64,000 nt of DNA from JANQOH01 sp965201115 (GCA_965201115.1 OZ241745.1:620001-684000), one strand, 5' to 3'; numbered from the stretch's first letter, positions 47,224 through 56,113 are shown. Notes: generated by a model not told the origin, from the sequence alone. Numbers and translations: made by a program.

Positions 47224-47610
47224 ATGGCGAAAACCGGACATATCCAGCCGCCCGCCGACGCCGACGCCGTGCGGGCCGGGCTGGCGCAGATCGAGGCGTT
47301 CGCCGAACGCTGGCGCGCCGACCCCGAACTCCGCGCGCGAATCGAGGCCGGCGGCGGCCGCGACGCGCTCCGCGAATACGGCGTGGAGCTGCCGCAAGGC
47401 GCCGAGGCGCGCGTCGCCGAAGACACCGAGACGGAGCTTCACATCGTCTTCCCGCCCGACCCCAACGCGGCGCTGTCCGACGAGACGCTGGATTCCGTCG
47501 GCGGCGGCGCGCGCGCCAGCACGGCGAGCTCGGCGGGAACGGTGAGCACCATCCCCAGCTGCGCCGCCTGCATGAGCTCGCTGGGCAGCGTCGCGCTCGA
47601 CCGCGAGTGA
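47224..47610 (+). CDS. NHLP-type RiPP precursor peptide 3
   Basis: 128 residues, 52 bp after precursor 2, with GGGGAGA upstream. The leader has EAFAERWRADPELRARIEAG, LREYGVELPQGAEARVAEDT and LHIVFPPDPNAALSDETLDS, then VGGG (92-95). The core of about 33 residues is ARASTASSAGTVSTIPSCAA then CMSSLGSVALDRE, with Cys113 and Cys116. The Cys spacing (CAAC) differs from precursors 1 (CMPSC) and 2 (nine residues between), so the three products would differ in ring pattern. Confidence 0.85.
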   Translation: MAKTGHIQPPADADAVRAGLAQIEAFAERWRADPELRARIEAGGGRDALREYGVELPQGAEARVAEDTETELHIVFPPDPNAALSDETLDSVGGGARASTASSAGTVSTIPSCAACMSSLGSVALDRE

Positions 47611-47650
47611 TCGCCGCGCCTCCCCGGCGCCCGTAATCCGGGCGCGGCGG

Positions 47651-47679
47651 TTGACGGCGGGGGCGGGGCGCGGCATAAT
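47651..47679 (+). promoter_or_regulatory. Promoter of the tkt-gap-pgk-fba-thiE genes
   Basis: TTGACG (47651-47656), a 17-bp spacer and CATAAT (47674-47679), 35 bp before the tkt ATG. Confidence 0.55.
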
Positions 47680-47714
47680 GGGCGTGTTCTTCGCACCGGA
47701 TTCCGGCATCGCCC

Positions 47715-49709
47715 ATGACGCCACCCGACGCGCCGGCCGCCGGCCCCGACCATGCGGCGCTGGCCAACGCCATTCGCGCGCTCGCGATGGACGCGGTGGA
47801 AACCGCCGGGTCGGGGCATCCCGGCATGCCGATGGGCATGGCCGACGCGGCGACCGTGCTCGTTCGCGAGTTCCTGAAATTCGACGCCGCCGCGCCGCGC
47901 TGGCCCGACCGCGACCGCCTTGTCCTCTCCGCCGGACACGGCTCGATGCTGCTCTACGCGATCCTGCATCTCACCGGCCACGCCGACATGGACATGAGCG
48001 AGCTGCGGCGCTTCCGCCAGCTCGGCGGCCGCGCGGCGGGGCACCCGGAATACGGCCTCGCCGCCGGCGTCGAGACCACGACCGGGCCGCTCGGCCAGGG
48101 GCTGGCCGCCGCGGTCGGCATGGCGCTCGCCGAGCGCATGGCGGCGGCGCGCTGGGGCGGCGCGCTCGTCGATCACCGCGTCTGGGTCGTCGCCGGCGAC
48201 GGCTGCCTGATGGAGGGGTTGAGCCACGAGGCGATTTCGCTCGCTGGGCATCTGCGCCTCGACCGCCTCAACGTCCTCTTCGACGACAACCGCGTGAGCA
48301 TAGACGGGCCGACCGGCCTGACGGTTTCCGACGATCAGCTGACGCGCTTCGCGGGCGCCGGTTGGCATGTGGAGGCATGCGACGGCCACGATCCGGCGTC
48401 GATCCGCGCCGCGCTCGGCCGCGCCGCCGCCGCCGACCGCCCCGCCATGGTGGCGTGCCGCACGGTCATCGGCTACGGCGCGCCGGCGAAACAGGGGAAG
48501 GCGGCGAGCCACGGCGCGCCGCTCGGCGCCGAAGAAGTTGCCGGCGCGCGCGCGGCGCTCGACTGGCCCCACCCGCCGTTCGGGATCCCGGAGCCCATCG
48601 CCGCCGCGTGGCGCGCGGCGGGCCGCCGCGGCCGGCCGGCGCGCGAGGCGTGGGAGGCGCGGCTCGCCGCCGCGCCCGCCCGCGCCGCGTTCGAGGCCGC
48701 GCTCGCGGGCGCCGCGCCGGAAGCGCTCGAGACCGAAATCGCCGCGCTCAAGCAGGCTCTGGCCGCCGCGCCCGCGCCGCTCGCAACGCGCCGCGCCTCG
48801 CAGCGCGCGCTCGAAGCCGTGGCCCGCGCCGTCCCCGCCGCAGTGGGCGGGTCCGCCGATCTCACCGGCTCCAACAACACGCGCGCCGGCGGCATGGCCG
48901 CCGTGTCGCGCGGCGATTTCACCGGCCGCTATATCCACTACGGCGCGCGCGAGCACGCCATGGCGGCGTGCATGAACGGCATCGCCCTGCACGGGGGGTT
49001 CGTTCCTTACGGCGGGACATTTCTGGTGTTTTCCGACTATGCGCGCCCCGCCGTGCGGCTTGCGGCGCTGATGGGCCTGCGCGTCGTTTACGTCATGACG
49101 CACGACTCCATCGGCCTGGGCGAGGACGGCCCCACGCACCAGCCGGTGGAGCATCTCGCGGCGCTGCGCGCGATCCCGAACCTGGCGGTGTTCCGCCCGG
49201 CCGACGCGATCGAAACGGCGGAATGCTGGCAGCTGGCGCTGACGCGGCGCGGCGGCCCCTCTGTCATTGCGCTGTCGCGCCAGCCGGCGCCGCCGCTGCG
49301 CGGGGCGGAGCCGGCGGGCAATTCCTGCGCCGAGGGCGCCTACGAAATTCGCGCCGCCAGCGGCGAGGCCCGCGCCCATCTGCTGGCGACCGGCACGGAG
49401 GTCGCGATCGCCGTCGAGGCCGCCGAACTGCTGGAAGCCGGGGGCGTTCCGGTTCGCGTCGTATCGATGCCGTGTTGGGAGCTGCTCGAGGAGCGGCCCG
49501 CCGAGCGGCGCGAGGAGCTGCTCGGCGCGCGCGGCCCGCGGGTGGCGATCGAGGCCGCCGCGCCGTTCGGCTGGGGGCGCTGGGGGGTCGACGAGCGCAA
49601 CATGATCGCAATGCGCGGCTTCGGCGCGTCCGCCCCGGGGGGCGAATTGTTCGCGCATTTCGGCATCACCGCCGCGGCCCTCGCCGAGGCCGTCAGGCGC
49701 GCGCTCTAG
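47715..49709 (+). CDS. tkt: Transketolase
   Basis: 664 residues, the usual length. It transfers two-carbon ketol units with thiamine diphosphate in the pentose phosphate and Calvin pathways. Motifs: GHPGMPMGMAD (about residue 37), GHGSMLLYA, TTGPLGQGLAAAVGMA, the TPP-binding VVAGDGCLMEGLSHEAI with FDDNRVSIDGPT, and in the middle domain GGSADLTGSNNT and REHAMAACMNGIALHGG, with the catalytic Glu in the REH region; THDSIGLGEDGPTHQPVE follows. It is first in the carbon-metabolism block, 105 bp after the last RiPP precursor but with its own promoter. Confidence 0.97.
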   Translation: MTPPDAPAAGPDHAALANAIRALAMDAVETAGSGHPGMPMGMADAATVLVREFLKFDAAAPRWPDRDRLVLSAGHGSMLLYAILHLTGHADMDMSELRRFRQLGGRAAGHPEYGLAAGVETTTGPLGQGLAAAVGMALAERMAAARWGGALVDHRVWVVAGDGCLMEGLSHEAISLAGHLRLDRLNVLFDDNRVSIDGPTGLTVSDDQLTRFAGAGWHVEACDGHDPASIRAALGRAAAADRPAMVACRTVIGYGAPAKQGKAASHGAPLGAEEVAGARAALDWPHPPFGIPEPIAAAWRAAGRRGRPAREAWEARLAAAPARAAFEAALAGAAPEALETEIAALKQALAAAPAPLATRRASQRALEAVARAVPAAVGGSADLTGSNNTRAGGMAAVSRGDFTGRYIHYGAREHAMAACMNGIALHGGFVPYGGTFLVFSDYARPAVRLAALMGLRVVYVMTHDSIGLGEDGPTHQPVEHLAALRAIPNLAVFRPADAIETAECWQLALTRRGGPSVIALSRQPAPPLRGAEPAGNSCAEGAYEIRAASGEARAHLLATGTEVAIAVEAAELLEAGGVPVRVVSMPCWELLEERPAERREELLGARGPRVAIEAAAPFGWGRWGVDERNMIAMRGFGASAPGGELFAHFGITAAALAEAVRRAL

Positions 49710-49749
49710 CGCCGCGAACCGCGGGACGCCGGCAAAGGGAGGAAACGCA

Positions 49750-50757
49750 GTGGCGATCAGACTGGGGATCAACGGGTTCGGGCGCATCGGGCGGCTGGTC
49801 CTGCGCGCGGCCGTCGAAAGCGGGCGCGCCGACGTGGAAATCGTCGGCGTCAACGACCTCGCGCCGGCCGAAACCAACGCCCACCTGCTGCGCCATGACT
49901 CCGTGCATGGGCGGCTGCCGCGCGAGGTTACGGCGGAGGACGGCGCGATCCGGATCGCCGGCGGCCCGGCTTTCCGCGCCGCCGCCGAGCGCGACCCGGC
50001 GAAACTGCCTTGGGCCGAGCTCGGCGTCGACGTGGCGCTCGAATGTACCGGCGTCTTCGCCTCGCGCGATGCGGCGGCGGCGCACCTGGAGGCCGGGGCG
50101 CGCAAGGTTCTCGTCTCCGCCCCCGCCGCCGGCGCGGACCTGACCGTGGTGTACGGCGTCAATCACCGGCGGCTCGCGGCCGATCACGAGGTGGTCTCCA
50201 ACGCCTCATGCACCACCAATTGCCTCGCGCCGGTCGCGAAGGCGCTTCACGACGCGGTGGGCATCGAGCGCGGCTTCATGACCACGGTGCATTCCTATAC
50301 CGGCGACCAGCCCGTGCTCGACACCCTGCACAAGGACCTGCGGCGCGCGCGGGGGGCGGCCACATCGATGATCCCCACCTCGACCGGCGCGGCGCGGGCG
50401 GTCGGGCTTGTGCTGCCCGAACTCGCCGGCCGCCTCGACGGAACCGCCATCCGCGTGCCGACGCCGAACGTCTCGCTGGTCGATCTCGTGTTCTCGGCCG
50501 CCCGCGAGACCTCGGCGGACGAAATCAACGGCGCGATCCGCGCCGCGGCGGACGGCGCCTTGAGCGGCGTGCTCGCGGTCAGCGCCGAGCCGCTGGTCTC
50601 GATGGACTTCAACCACTGCCCCGCGAGCTCGACCGTGGATCTGCCCGAAACCCAGGTTGTCGACGGGCGGCTCGTGCGCGTTCTCTCGTGGTACGACAAC
50701 GAATGGGGCTTCTCGAACCGAATGCTCGACGTCGCCGCCGTGTTGGGAGCGCTGTGA
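49750..50757 (+). CDS. gap: Glyceraldehyde-3-phosphate dehydrogenase, type I
   Basis: 335 residues from a GTG start with GGGAGG upstream. NAD-binding opening LGINGFGRIGRLVLRAA; active site SNASCTTNCLAP (catalytic Cys at about 154); TVHSYTGDQPVLD with the catalytic His; phosphate-binding PTSTGAARAVG; C-terminal SWYDNEWGFSNRM. It acts in glycolysis or the Calvin cycle in the cytoplasm. 40 bp after tkt. Confidence 0.97.
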   Translation: MAIRLGINGFGRIGRLVLRAAVESGRADVEIVGVNDLAPAETNAHLLRHDSVHGRLPREVTAEDGAIRIAGGPAFRAAAERDPAKLPWAELGVDVALECTGVFASRDAAAAHLEAGARKVLVSAPAAGADLTVVYGVNHRRLAADHEVVSNASCTTNCLAPVAKALHDAVGIERGFMTTVHSYTGDQPVLDTLHKDLRRARGAATSMIPTSTGAARAVGLVLPELAGRLDGTAIRVPTPNVSLVDLVFSAARETSADEINGAIRAAADGALSGVLAVSAEPLVSMDFNHCPASSTVDLPETQVVDGRLVRVLSWYDNEWGFSNRMLDVAAVLGAL

Positions 50758-50797
50758 AGCCCGCCCGCCGCGGGGCGCGCCGGCGCCGGGGAGGCGG

Positions 50798-51094
50798 TCA
50801 GCGCCCGGCTTCGGCGCCGTCCGCGCCGGCGCCGAACAGGGCGCGGCGGAGCCGTTCGAAGCGCGCCTCGCGGGCGCGCATTTCGCTCTCGAGCTGCGCG
50901 TCGAAGGTTTCCGCCGGCGCCGCGCCGAGGCGCGTTTCCAGTTTCGAGAACCCGTCGTCGAGCGTTTGCCACAGGAACGTGTACGCGGCGACATACAGAA
51001 CCGCGGCAAAAAAGACGCGCCGCTCGCTGACCCCGGCGGGCTCGTCGGGCCAGTCGTATGCGTATTCCTCGGCGGGGGTCGGCGTATCGGCCAT
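50798..51094 (-). CDS. Small single-pass membrane protein, unknown
   Basis: 98 residues from ATG 51094 (MADTPTPAEEYAYDWPDEPA); ATG 51118 is an alternative. One hydrophobic stretch, VFFAAVLYVAAYTFLWQTL (about 30-48), then a charged helical tail (FDAQLESEMRAREARFERLR), likely a coiled coil. The family is not recognised. It is the only minus-strand gene within the glycolytic block. Confidence 0.55.
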   Translation of the reverse strand: MADTPTPAEEYAYDWPDEPAGVSERRVFFAAVLYVAAYTFLWQTLDDGFSKLETRLGAAPAETFDAQLESEMRAREARFERLRRALFGAGADGAEAGR

Positions 51095-51208
51095 GCGCGG
51101 CTCCGCGAAGCGCCCCATGATGCGGGGACGCCGCCACGATAGCCCCGCGCCGCGCGCCGCCGCAAGGCCCGCATCCCCGGCGCGGCGCCCGCGCCCGCGG
51201 GCCGCGCG

Positions 51209-52402
51209 ATGACCGCGCCGCGCCGCCTCGCCGAGGTCGAGGTCGAGGGCCGGCGCGTGTTGTTGCGGCTGGACCTCAACTTGCCGATGGAGGCGAACGG
51301 CCGAATCGCCGACGACACGCGGCTGCGGCGCGTCGTTCCCACCTTGCGGGACCTGGCCGGGCGCGGCGCGCGCACGGCGGTGCTTACCCATCGCGGCCGA
51401 CCGCAAGGCCGCGATGAGGCGCTGTCCGCCGCCGTCCTCGCCGCGCCGCTGGCCGAGGCGATACAGGCCGACGTCGCCTTTTGCGCCGACTGCGTGGGCG
51501 CCGGGCCCGAGAGCGCCGTGCGGGCGCTCCGGCCCGGAGAAACCGCGCTGTTCGAGAACCTCCGATTCCACGCCGGCGAAACCGCGAACGACCCGGCTTT
51601 CGCCGCCGCCCTCGCGCGCTCGGGCGATGTCTATGTAAACGACGCGTTTTCGGTTTCGCACCGCGCCCACGCCTCGGTGGTGGGCCTGCCGGCGCTGCTG
51701 CCGGGCGCGGCGGGGCCGGCGCTCGCGGCCGAAATCGACGCGCTCGACTCGGCGCTGGCCGCGCCGGAACGCCCCGTCATGGCCATCGTCGGCGGCGCGA
51801 AGGTCTCCACCAAACTCGCGCTGCTCGGAAACCTCGCCGACCGCGTCGACACGCTCGCGCTCGGCGGCGCAATGGCCAACACATTCCTCGCCGCCAGGGG
51901 GCTGGCGGTGGGCGCCTCGCTCCACGAAAGCGCGATGCTCGGCGCGGCGCGCGCAATGCTCGAACGCGCGCGCGCCGCCGGTTGCGGCGTAATCCTGCCC
52001 GTCGACGCCGCGGTGGCCGAATCGCCGCACGCCGAGCCGGAAATCGCGGCGGCGGAGAATATCCCCGCCGACCGCGCGATTTTCGACATCGGGCCGCGCA
52101 CCGCCGACCTGATCGGCGAGCGCATGACGCGCTGCCGCACGCTGTTGTGGAACGGGCCGCTCGGCCTGTTCGAAACGCCGCCGTTCGACTGTTCGACGGT
52201 CGCGCTGGCGCGCATGGCCGCGGCGCTGACCCGCGCCGGCGGGCTCGTCAGCGTCGCCGGCGGCGGCGACACCGCGGCGGCCCTCGCGCGCGCCGGCGCC
52301 GCGCCGGGCTTCGGCTTCGTGTCGGTCGCCGGGGGCGCGTTCCTCGAATGGCTCGAGGGAAAAACCCTCCCCGGTATCGCCGCGCTGCGGGGCGATGGCT
52401 GA
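51209..52402 (+). CDS. pgk: Phosphoglycerate kinase
   Basis: 397 residues, normal length. It interconverts 1,3-bisphosphoglycerate and 3-phosphoglycerate with ADP/ATP. The substrate site is seen as LLRLDLNLPMEANGRIADDT, THRGRPQG and LFENLRFHAGE; KVSTKLALLGNL follows in the hinge region, and the nucleotide domain has WNGPLGLFETPPFD and GLVSVAGGGDTAAAL. Several near-invariant positions differ from the usual sequence: LNLP for the common FNVP, THRGRP for SHLGRP, and VSVAGGAFLEWL for VSTGGGAFLE-like. The stop overlaps the next gene by eight bases. Confidence 0.95.
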   Translation: MTAPRRLAEVEVEGRRVLLRLDLNLPMEANGRIADDTRLRRVVPTLRDLAGRGARTAVLTHRGRPQGRDEALSAAVLAAPLAEAIQADVAFCADCVGAGPESAVRALRPGETALFENLRFHAGETANDPAFAAALARSGDVYVNDAFSVSHRAHASVVGLPALLPGAAGPALAAEIDALDSALAAPERPVMAIVGGAKVSTKLALLGNLADRVDTLALGGAMANTFLAARGLAVGASLHESAMLGAARAMLERARAAGCGVILPVDAAVAESPHAEPEIAAAENIPADRAIFDIGPRTADLIGERMTRCRTLLWNGPLGLFETPPFDCSTVALARMAAALTRAGGLVSVAGGGDTAAALARAGAAPGFGFVSVAGGAFLEWLEGKTLPGIAALRGDG

Positions 52403-52877
52403 GCCGCCGCGCGTAACCGTGACGGTCCAGTCGCCGGAGCAGATCGCGGCGGCGTTGGCCGCGGGCCGGCGCCTGCGTATCCTGACGGCGCCGTGGATGG
52501 CGGCGGCCTACGGCGTGCGCGGCCTCGCGCCGGCGGCGGCGGAGGGCGGCGCGTGCGAAACCGCGCTCGACTGCGCCGGCGACGCCGCGGCGGCAATGGC
52601 GGCGCTGCGCGCGGGCTGGAAACTCGTGGCGTTCTCCGGGCGCGCCGGCGTGCGGCGCAAACTTGCGGAGATCGCCGCGCAAATGGGCGCCCGGGTCGTC
52701 GCGCCGCCCGCCGCGCCCGATATCGCGCTGGCCCACGGCGAGGACGCGGCGGAGCGGCTGCGCGCGTTTTTCCGCGCCGCGCCCGGCAGCCCGCCCGGGG
52801 AAAACGGCGCGGACGAACAACGATACGGCGCGGACGCGCAACGAAACGCGCGGCGCAAGGGAGGACACGGCGCATGA
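52395..52877 (+). CDS. Hypothetical protein between pgk and fba
   Basis: 160 residues, overlapping pgk by 8 bp and fba by 4 bp (ATGA). The first ~120 residues look like a compact alpha/beta domain (VTVQSPEQIAAALAAGRRLR, ETALDCAGDAAAAMAALRAG, LVAFSGRAGVRRKLAEIAAQ); the last ~30 are low-complexity and charged. Small proteins of this kind sit between pgk and fba in some alphaproteobacteria. Function unknown. Confidence 0.65.
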   Translation: MAEPPRVTVTVQSPEQIAAALAAGRRLRILTAPWMAAAYGVRGLAPAAAEGGACETALDCAGDAAAAMAALRAGWKLVAFSGRAGVRRKLAEIAAQMGARVVAPPAAPDIALAHGEDAAERLRAFFRAAPGSPPGENGADEQRYGADAQRNARRKGGHGA

Positions 52878-53794
52878 ACATTACCCCGCGGGTACGCGAA
52901 ATCCTGAACGCTTACGAGAGCGACTGCCCGGGCACCAGGACCAACCTGGCGCGCATTCTCATGCATGGGCGGCTCGGCGGGACGGGCCGGCTCGTCATCC
53001 TGCCGGTCGATCAGGGGTTCGAGCACGGACCGGCGCGCAGTTTCGCGCCCAACCCCGCCGCCTACGACCCGCATTACCACTTCCAGCTCGCGATCGATGC
53101 CGGATTGAGCGCCTACGCGGCCCCGTTGGGAATGCTGGAGGCGGGCGCCGGCAGTTTCGCCGGCGCGGTCCCGACCATCCTCAAGCTCAACAGCGCCAAC
53201 AGCCACTCGACGGTAAAGGACCAGGCGGTCACGGCCTCGGTGTCCGACGCGCTGCGCCTCGGCTGCGCGGCCGTCGGGTTTACGATCTATCCCGCGTCGG
53301 ACGATCAGTACGAGATGATCGAGGAGCTCCGCGAGCTCGCCGAGGAAGCGAAGGCGGCCGGCCTCGCGGTGGTGGTGTGGTCGTATCCGCGCGGCGGCAG
53401 GCTCTCGAAAGCGGGCGAGACCGCCATCGACGTATGCGCCTACGCGGCGCAGATCGCCGCGCTGCTCGGCGCGCACATCATCAAGGTGAAGCCCCCCGCC
53501 GCGCATATCGAACAAGAGGAAGCGCGCAAGGTGTACGAGGCGCGCGGAATCGACATATCCACGCTGCGCGCGCGCGTGGCGCATGTCGTCCAGTCGGCTT
53601 TCGCCGGACGGCGCCTGGTGGTGTTCTCGGGCGGCTCCGCGAAAGGCGCCGAGGGCCTGTTCGACGAAGTACGCGCAATCCGCGACGGTGGCGGAACCGG
53701 CTCGATCATCGGCCGCAATACCTTCCAGCGCCCGCGCGACGAGGCCCTCGCCATGCTCGATACGATCGTCGGGATTTACAAGGGCGCTTCGTGA
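52874..53794 (+). CDS. fba: Class I fructose-bisphosphate aldolase (DhnA/FbaB type)
   Basis: 306 residues from ATG 52874. It cleaves or forms fructose-1,6-bisphosphate through a Schiff-base lysine. Visible: LVILPVDQGFEHGPARSFAP (Asp in the sugar pocket), ILKLNSANS, VGFTIYPASDDQYEMIEELR, VVVWSYPRGG, the catalytic strand HIIKVKPP (Schiff-base Lys), and phosphate binding in VVFSGGSAKG and TGSIIGRNTFQRP. The start and stop overlap the neighbouring genes (ATGA, GTGA), so the operon is tight. Confidence 0.95.
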   Translation: MNITPRVREILNAYESDCPGTRTNLARILMHGRLGGTGRLVILPVDQGFEHGPARSFAPNPAAYDPHYHFQLAIDAGLSAYAAPLGMLEAGAGSFAGAVPTILKLNSANSHSTVKDQAVTASVSDALRLGCAAVGFTIYPASDDQYEMIEELRELAEEAKAAGLAVVVWSYPRGGRLSKAGETAIDVCAYAAQIAALLGAHIIKVKPPAAHIEQEEARKVYEARGIDISTLRARVAHVVQSAFAGRRLVVFSGGSAKGAEGLFDEVRAIRDGGGTGSIIGRNTFQRPRDEALAMLDTIVGIYKGAS

Positions 53795-54435
53795 ACGCCG
53801 GCGGCTGCCGGCTGTATCTCGTCACGCCGGGCGCCCCGCATGTCGCCGGCGCGGCGTTCGCCGATACGCTGGCGGCGGCGCTCGACGCGGGCGATGTCGC
53901 ATGCCTGCAACTGCGCTGGAAGGAAGCGGCGGACGACGATCTGCGCCGCGCCGCCGAACGGCTGATGCCGGTGTGCCGCGCGCGCGGCGTCGCGTTCGTG
54001 CTGAACGACCGCCCGGCGCTGGCGGCGGAAATCGGCGCCGACGGCGCGCATGTGGGCGCCGGCGACGACACGGCGGAGGCCGCGCGCGCCGCGCTGGGCC
54101 CCGGCGCCATCGTCGGCGTCAGCTGCTACGACTCGCGCGACCGCGGCCTCGAGGCCGCGGCGGCGGGCGCCGACTATGTGGCGTTCGGCGCGTTCTTCCC
54201 CACCGCGACCAAGCGCCCCCGCGCGCGCGCCGCGCCGGGCCTCCTGCGCTGGTGGCAGGACGCCGTGACCGTGCCCTGCGTGGCCATCGGCGGGATTACG
54301 CCCGCCAATTGCGGAGCCCTCGCCGCCGCCGGCGCCGATTTCGTCGCCGTCGTCTCCGCCGTCTGGGACCATCCCGAAGGCCCCGCCGCCGCCGTCCGCG
54401 CCTTCGACCGAGCCCTTTCCGCGCCCCCCGCCTGA
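53791..54435 (+). CDS. thiE: Thiamine-phosphate synthase
   Basis: 214 residues from a GTG that overlaps the fba stop. It joins HMP-PP and THZ-P to thiamine phosphate. Family marks: LQLRWKEA, FVLNDRPALAAEIGADGAHV (LNDR, GxHVG), IVGVSCYDS, ADYVAFGAFFPTATKRPRAR and VAIGGITPANCGALAAAGAD. Its link to tkt makes sense, because transketolase needs thiamine diphosphate. A REP pair follows 34 bp after the stop. Confidence 0.93.
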   Translation: MNAGGCRLYLVTPGAPHVAGAAFADTLAAALDAGDVACLQLRWKEAADDDLRRAAERLMPVCRARGVAFVLNDRPALAAEIGADGAHVGAGDDTAEAARAALGPGAIVGVSCYDSRDRGLEAAAAGADYVAFGAFFPTATKRPRARAAPGLLRWWQDAVTVPCVAIGGITPANCGALAAAGADFVAVVSAVWDHPEGPAAAVRAFDRALSAPPA

Positions 54436-54468
54436 AACGCCGCGCGCATGCCGCCGGAAGAAACGCAA

Positions 54469-54620
54469 CCCCGCCGAAGGCGGGGCCCGGGACCGCGGGC
54501 ATCCTGCCCGCACGTCGCCGGCCCGCACGATGCCGCCGGGGAGAGGCGCAACCCCGCCGAAGGCGGGGCCTGGGAGCGCGGGCTTCCAGCCCGCACGTTC
54601 CCGCCCGCCGCGGCGGCGCC
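54469..54620. repeat. Two REP-like units downstream of thiE
   Basis: Core palindromes at 54469-54485 and 54552-54568, the same orientation, 83 bp apart. Each is followed by the second hairpin (GCGGGCATCCTGCCCGC; GCGGGCTTCCAGCCCGC). They may stabilise or end the operon transcript. Confidence 0.85.
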
Positions 54621-54694
54621 GGGAGAGTCGCGGCGTTTGCGCCCCGCGCGATGCCGGCGATCCCCGGGGGGCGCCTTCGTTCGGCGCCATGTGC

Positions 54695-54700
54695 TATAAT
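54695..54700 (+). promoter_or_regulatory. TATAAT box directly before Rpn gene 1
   Basis: A perfect -10 box ends seven bases before the ATG at 54708, so the mRNA would be leaderless. The corresponding position before paralogue 2 reads TATGGT (56129-56134). Confidence 0.45.
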
Positions 54701-54707
54701 GACGGCC

Positions 54708-55898
54708 ATGCGCGAAATACACGACGCGTCCCTTAAACTGTTTTTCGACCACGAGCGGGCGGTCGCCGACCTGCTCAGGGGGTTCATGCGGCTGGTGCTG
54801 GACGCGGCGTTCGATGTCTCCCGCCTCGATCTCGCCAGCCTCGAGCCGGCGTCGCCGGATTACGTGGACGAGAAGCTGCGGCGGACGCGGGGCGATCGCG
54901 TGTGGCGTCTGCGCTACCGCGCCGCCGACGGCTCGACCGGCTGGGTGTATCTGCTCGTCATGCTCGAGTTTCAGTCGTCGGTCGATACCGACATGGCGTT
55001 GCGCGTGCTTGCATACACGGCCCAGTTGTATTCGCGGCTTCGCCGGGAGGACCATAAGGGGCCGCTTCCGCCGGTTTTGCCGATTGTCGTTTACAACGGT
55101 CGGGCGCGTTGGTCGGCGGCTTTCGACGTCCGGGATGCGATAGCGCCTGCGGAGGCGGCGCTTGAGCGCTTTCAGCCCCGGCAGGGTTACCTGCTGCTCG
55201 ATGTTCATCGTCTGCGTCCGGCGGATTTGCCCGAGGACAACGTTGTGTCGGCGCGTTTTGCGCTTGAGCATGGGGATCCGGAGTCTGTGCCGGCGGTTGT
55301 CTCGGCGTTGCGTCGGTTGCTTTCGGGTCCGGAGCATGCAAGTTTGCGCCGTGCGTTCGGGGCGACGCTTCGGCACATGCTCGAGGCGAACCGGTTCGGG
55401 GCTTCGGACGGCGCGCTGGCGGCGCGTTTGAGGCGGGTCGGGGATTTGGAGGATTTGGGCGCGATGGAATCGTTGTTTGCGGAACGGCTCGACGAGTGGG
55501 TCGCCGAGCGCGCGGAGCGCCGCGCGGAGCGCATCGCGGAGCGCATCGTGGCGCGCAGCGAAGCGCTTGGCGAGGCGCGCGGCGAGGCGCGCGGTCTTGA
55601 GCGTGGCGAAGCGCGCGGGCTTGAGCGCGGCGAGGCGCGCGGTCTTGAGCGTGGCGAAGCGCGCGGGCTTGAGCGCGGCGAGGCGCTTGGCGAAGCGCGC
55701 GGTCTCGAGCGCGAGCGTGCGCTTCTGGCGCGGCTTGCGGACCGCAAGTTCGGGGCGGCGGCGGCTTCGCGTCTGGCGGCGGCGGTGGCGGGCGTGGACG
55801 ATCCGGACCGGCTCGAGGAGGTCGGCGACGCGGTGATCGCGTGCGCGAGCGGCGACGCGCTGCTGGCGCGCGCCGAGGAGATCGCCCGCCGCCGCTGA
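54708..55898 (+). CDS. Rpn-type PD-(D/E)XK nuclease / transposase_31 (YhgA-like), paralogue 1
   Basis: 396 residues from ATG 54708 (MREIHDASLKLFFDHERAVA). The nuclease core is RVWRLRYRAADG then WVYLLVMLEFQSSVDTDMAL, a D...ExQ variant of the PD-(D/E)XK site; LPPVLPIVVYNGRARWSAAF and QGYLLLDVHRL are family blocks. Rpn proteins promote recombination and are now linked to phage defence. The C-terminal third is a charged coiled coil with four GEARGLER repeats (about residues 292-323). A paralogue lies 0.25 kb downstream. Confidence 0.86.
   Translation: MREIHDASLKLFFDHERAVADLLRGFMRLVLDAAFDVSRLDLASLEPASPDYVDEKLRRTRGDRVWRLRYRAADGSTGWVYLLVMLEFQSSVDTDMALRVLAYTAQLYSRLRREDHKGPLPPVLPIVVYNGRARWSAAFDVRDAIAPAEAALERFQPRQGYLLLDVHRLRPADLPEDNVVSARFALEHGDPESVPAVVSALRRLLSGPEHASLRRAFGATLRHMLEANRFGASDGALAARLRRVGDLEDLGAMESLFAERLDEWVAERAERRAERIAERIVARSEALGEARGEARGLERGEARGLERGEARGLERGEARGLERGEALGEARGLERERALLARLADRKFGAAAASRLAAAVAGVDDPDRLEEVGDAVIACASGDALLARAEEIARRR
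55581..55676 (+). repeat. In-frame 24-bp tandem repeats in Rpn gene 1
   Basis: Four units encoding GEARGLER, alternating two sequence versions (a 48-bp higher-order repeat). Partial units flank them. Copy-number change keeps the frame. Confidence 0.9.
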
Positions 55899-56110
55899 CC
55901 GCGCGCCAAGGCGCGCTTCTTGGGTGCGCGGGCGTCCCCGCCCGCACGTCTCGACATTACGGGCGCCGGCGAGCAGGGGGCGGCGACCGCGTTTCCCCGT
56001 CGGCGCCGCGCCTGCCGGAAACGTGCGGGCGGGGACGCCCGCGCACCCAGGCCCCGCCTTCGGCGGGGTTGAGCCGGGCGGGGCGGCCGCGCGCCCGGGA
56101 AGTGCGCGCC
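55899..56110. repeat. REP-like doublet between the Rpn genes
   Basis: A core palindrome at 56052-56068 plus flanking GCGGGCGTCCCCGCCCGC-type arms near 55929 and 56024, in opposite orientations. Confidence 0.8.
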
Positions 56111-56113
56111 TTC

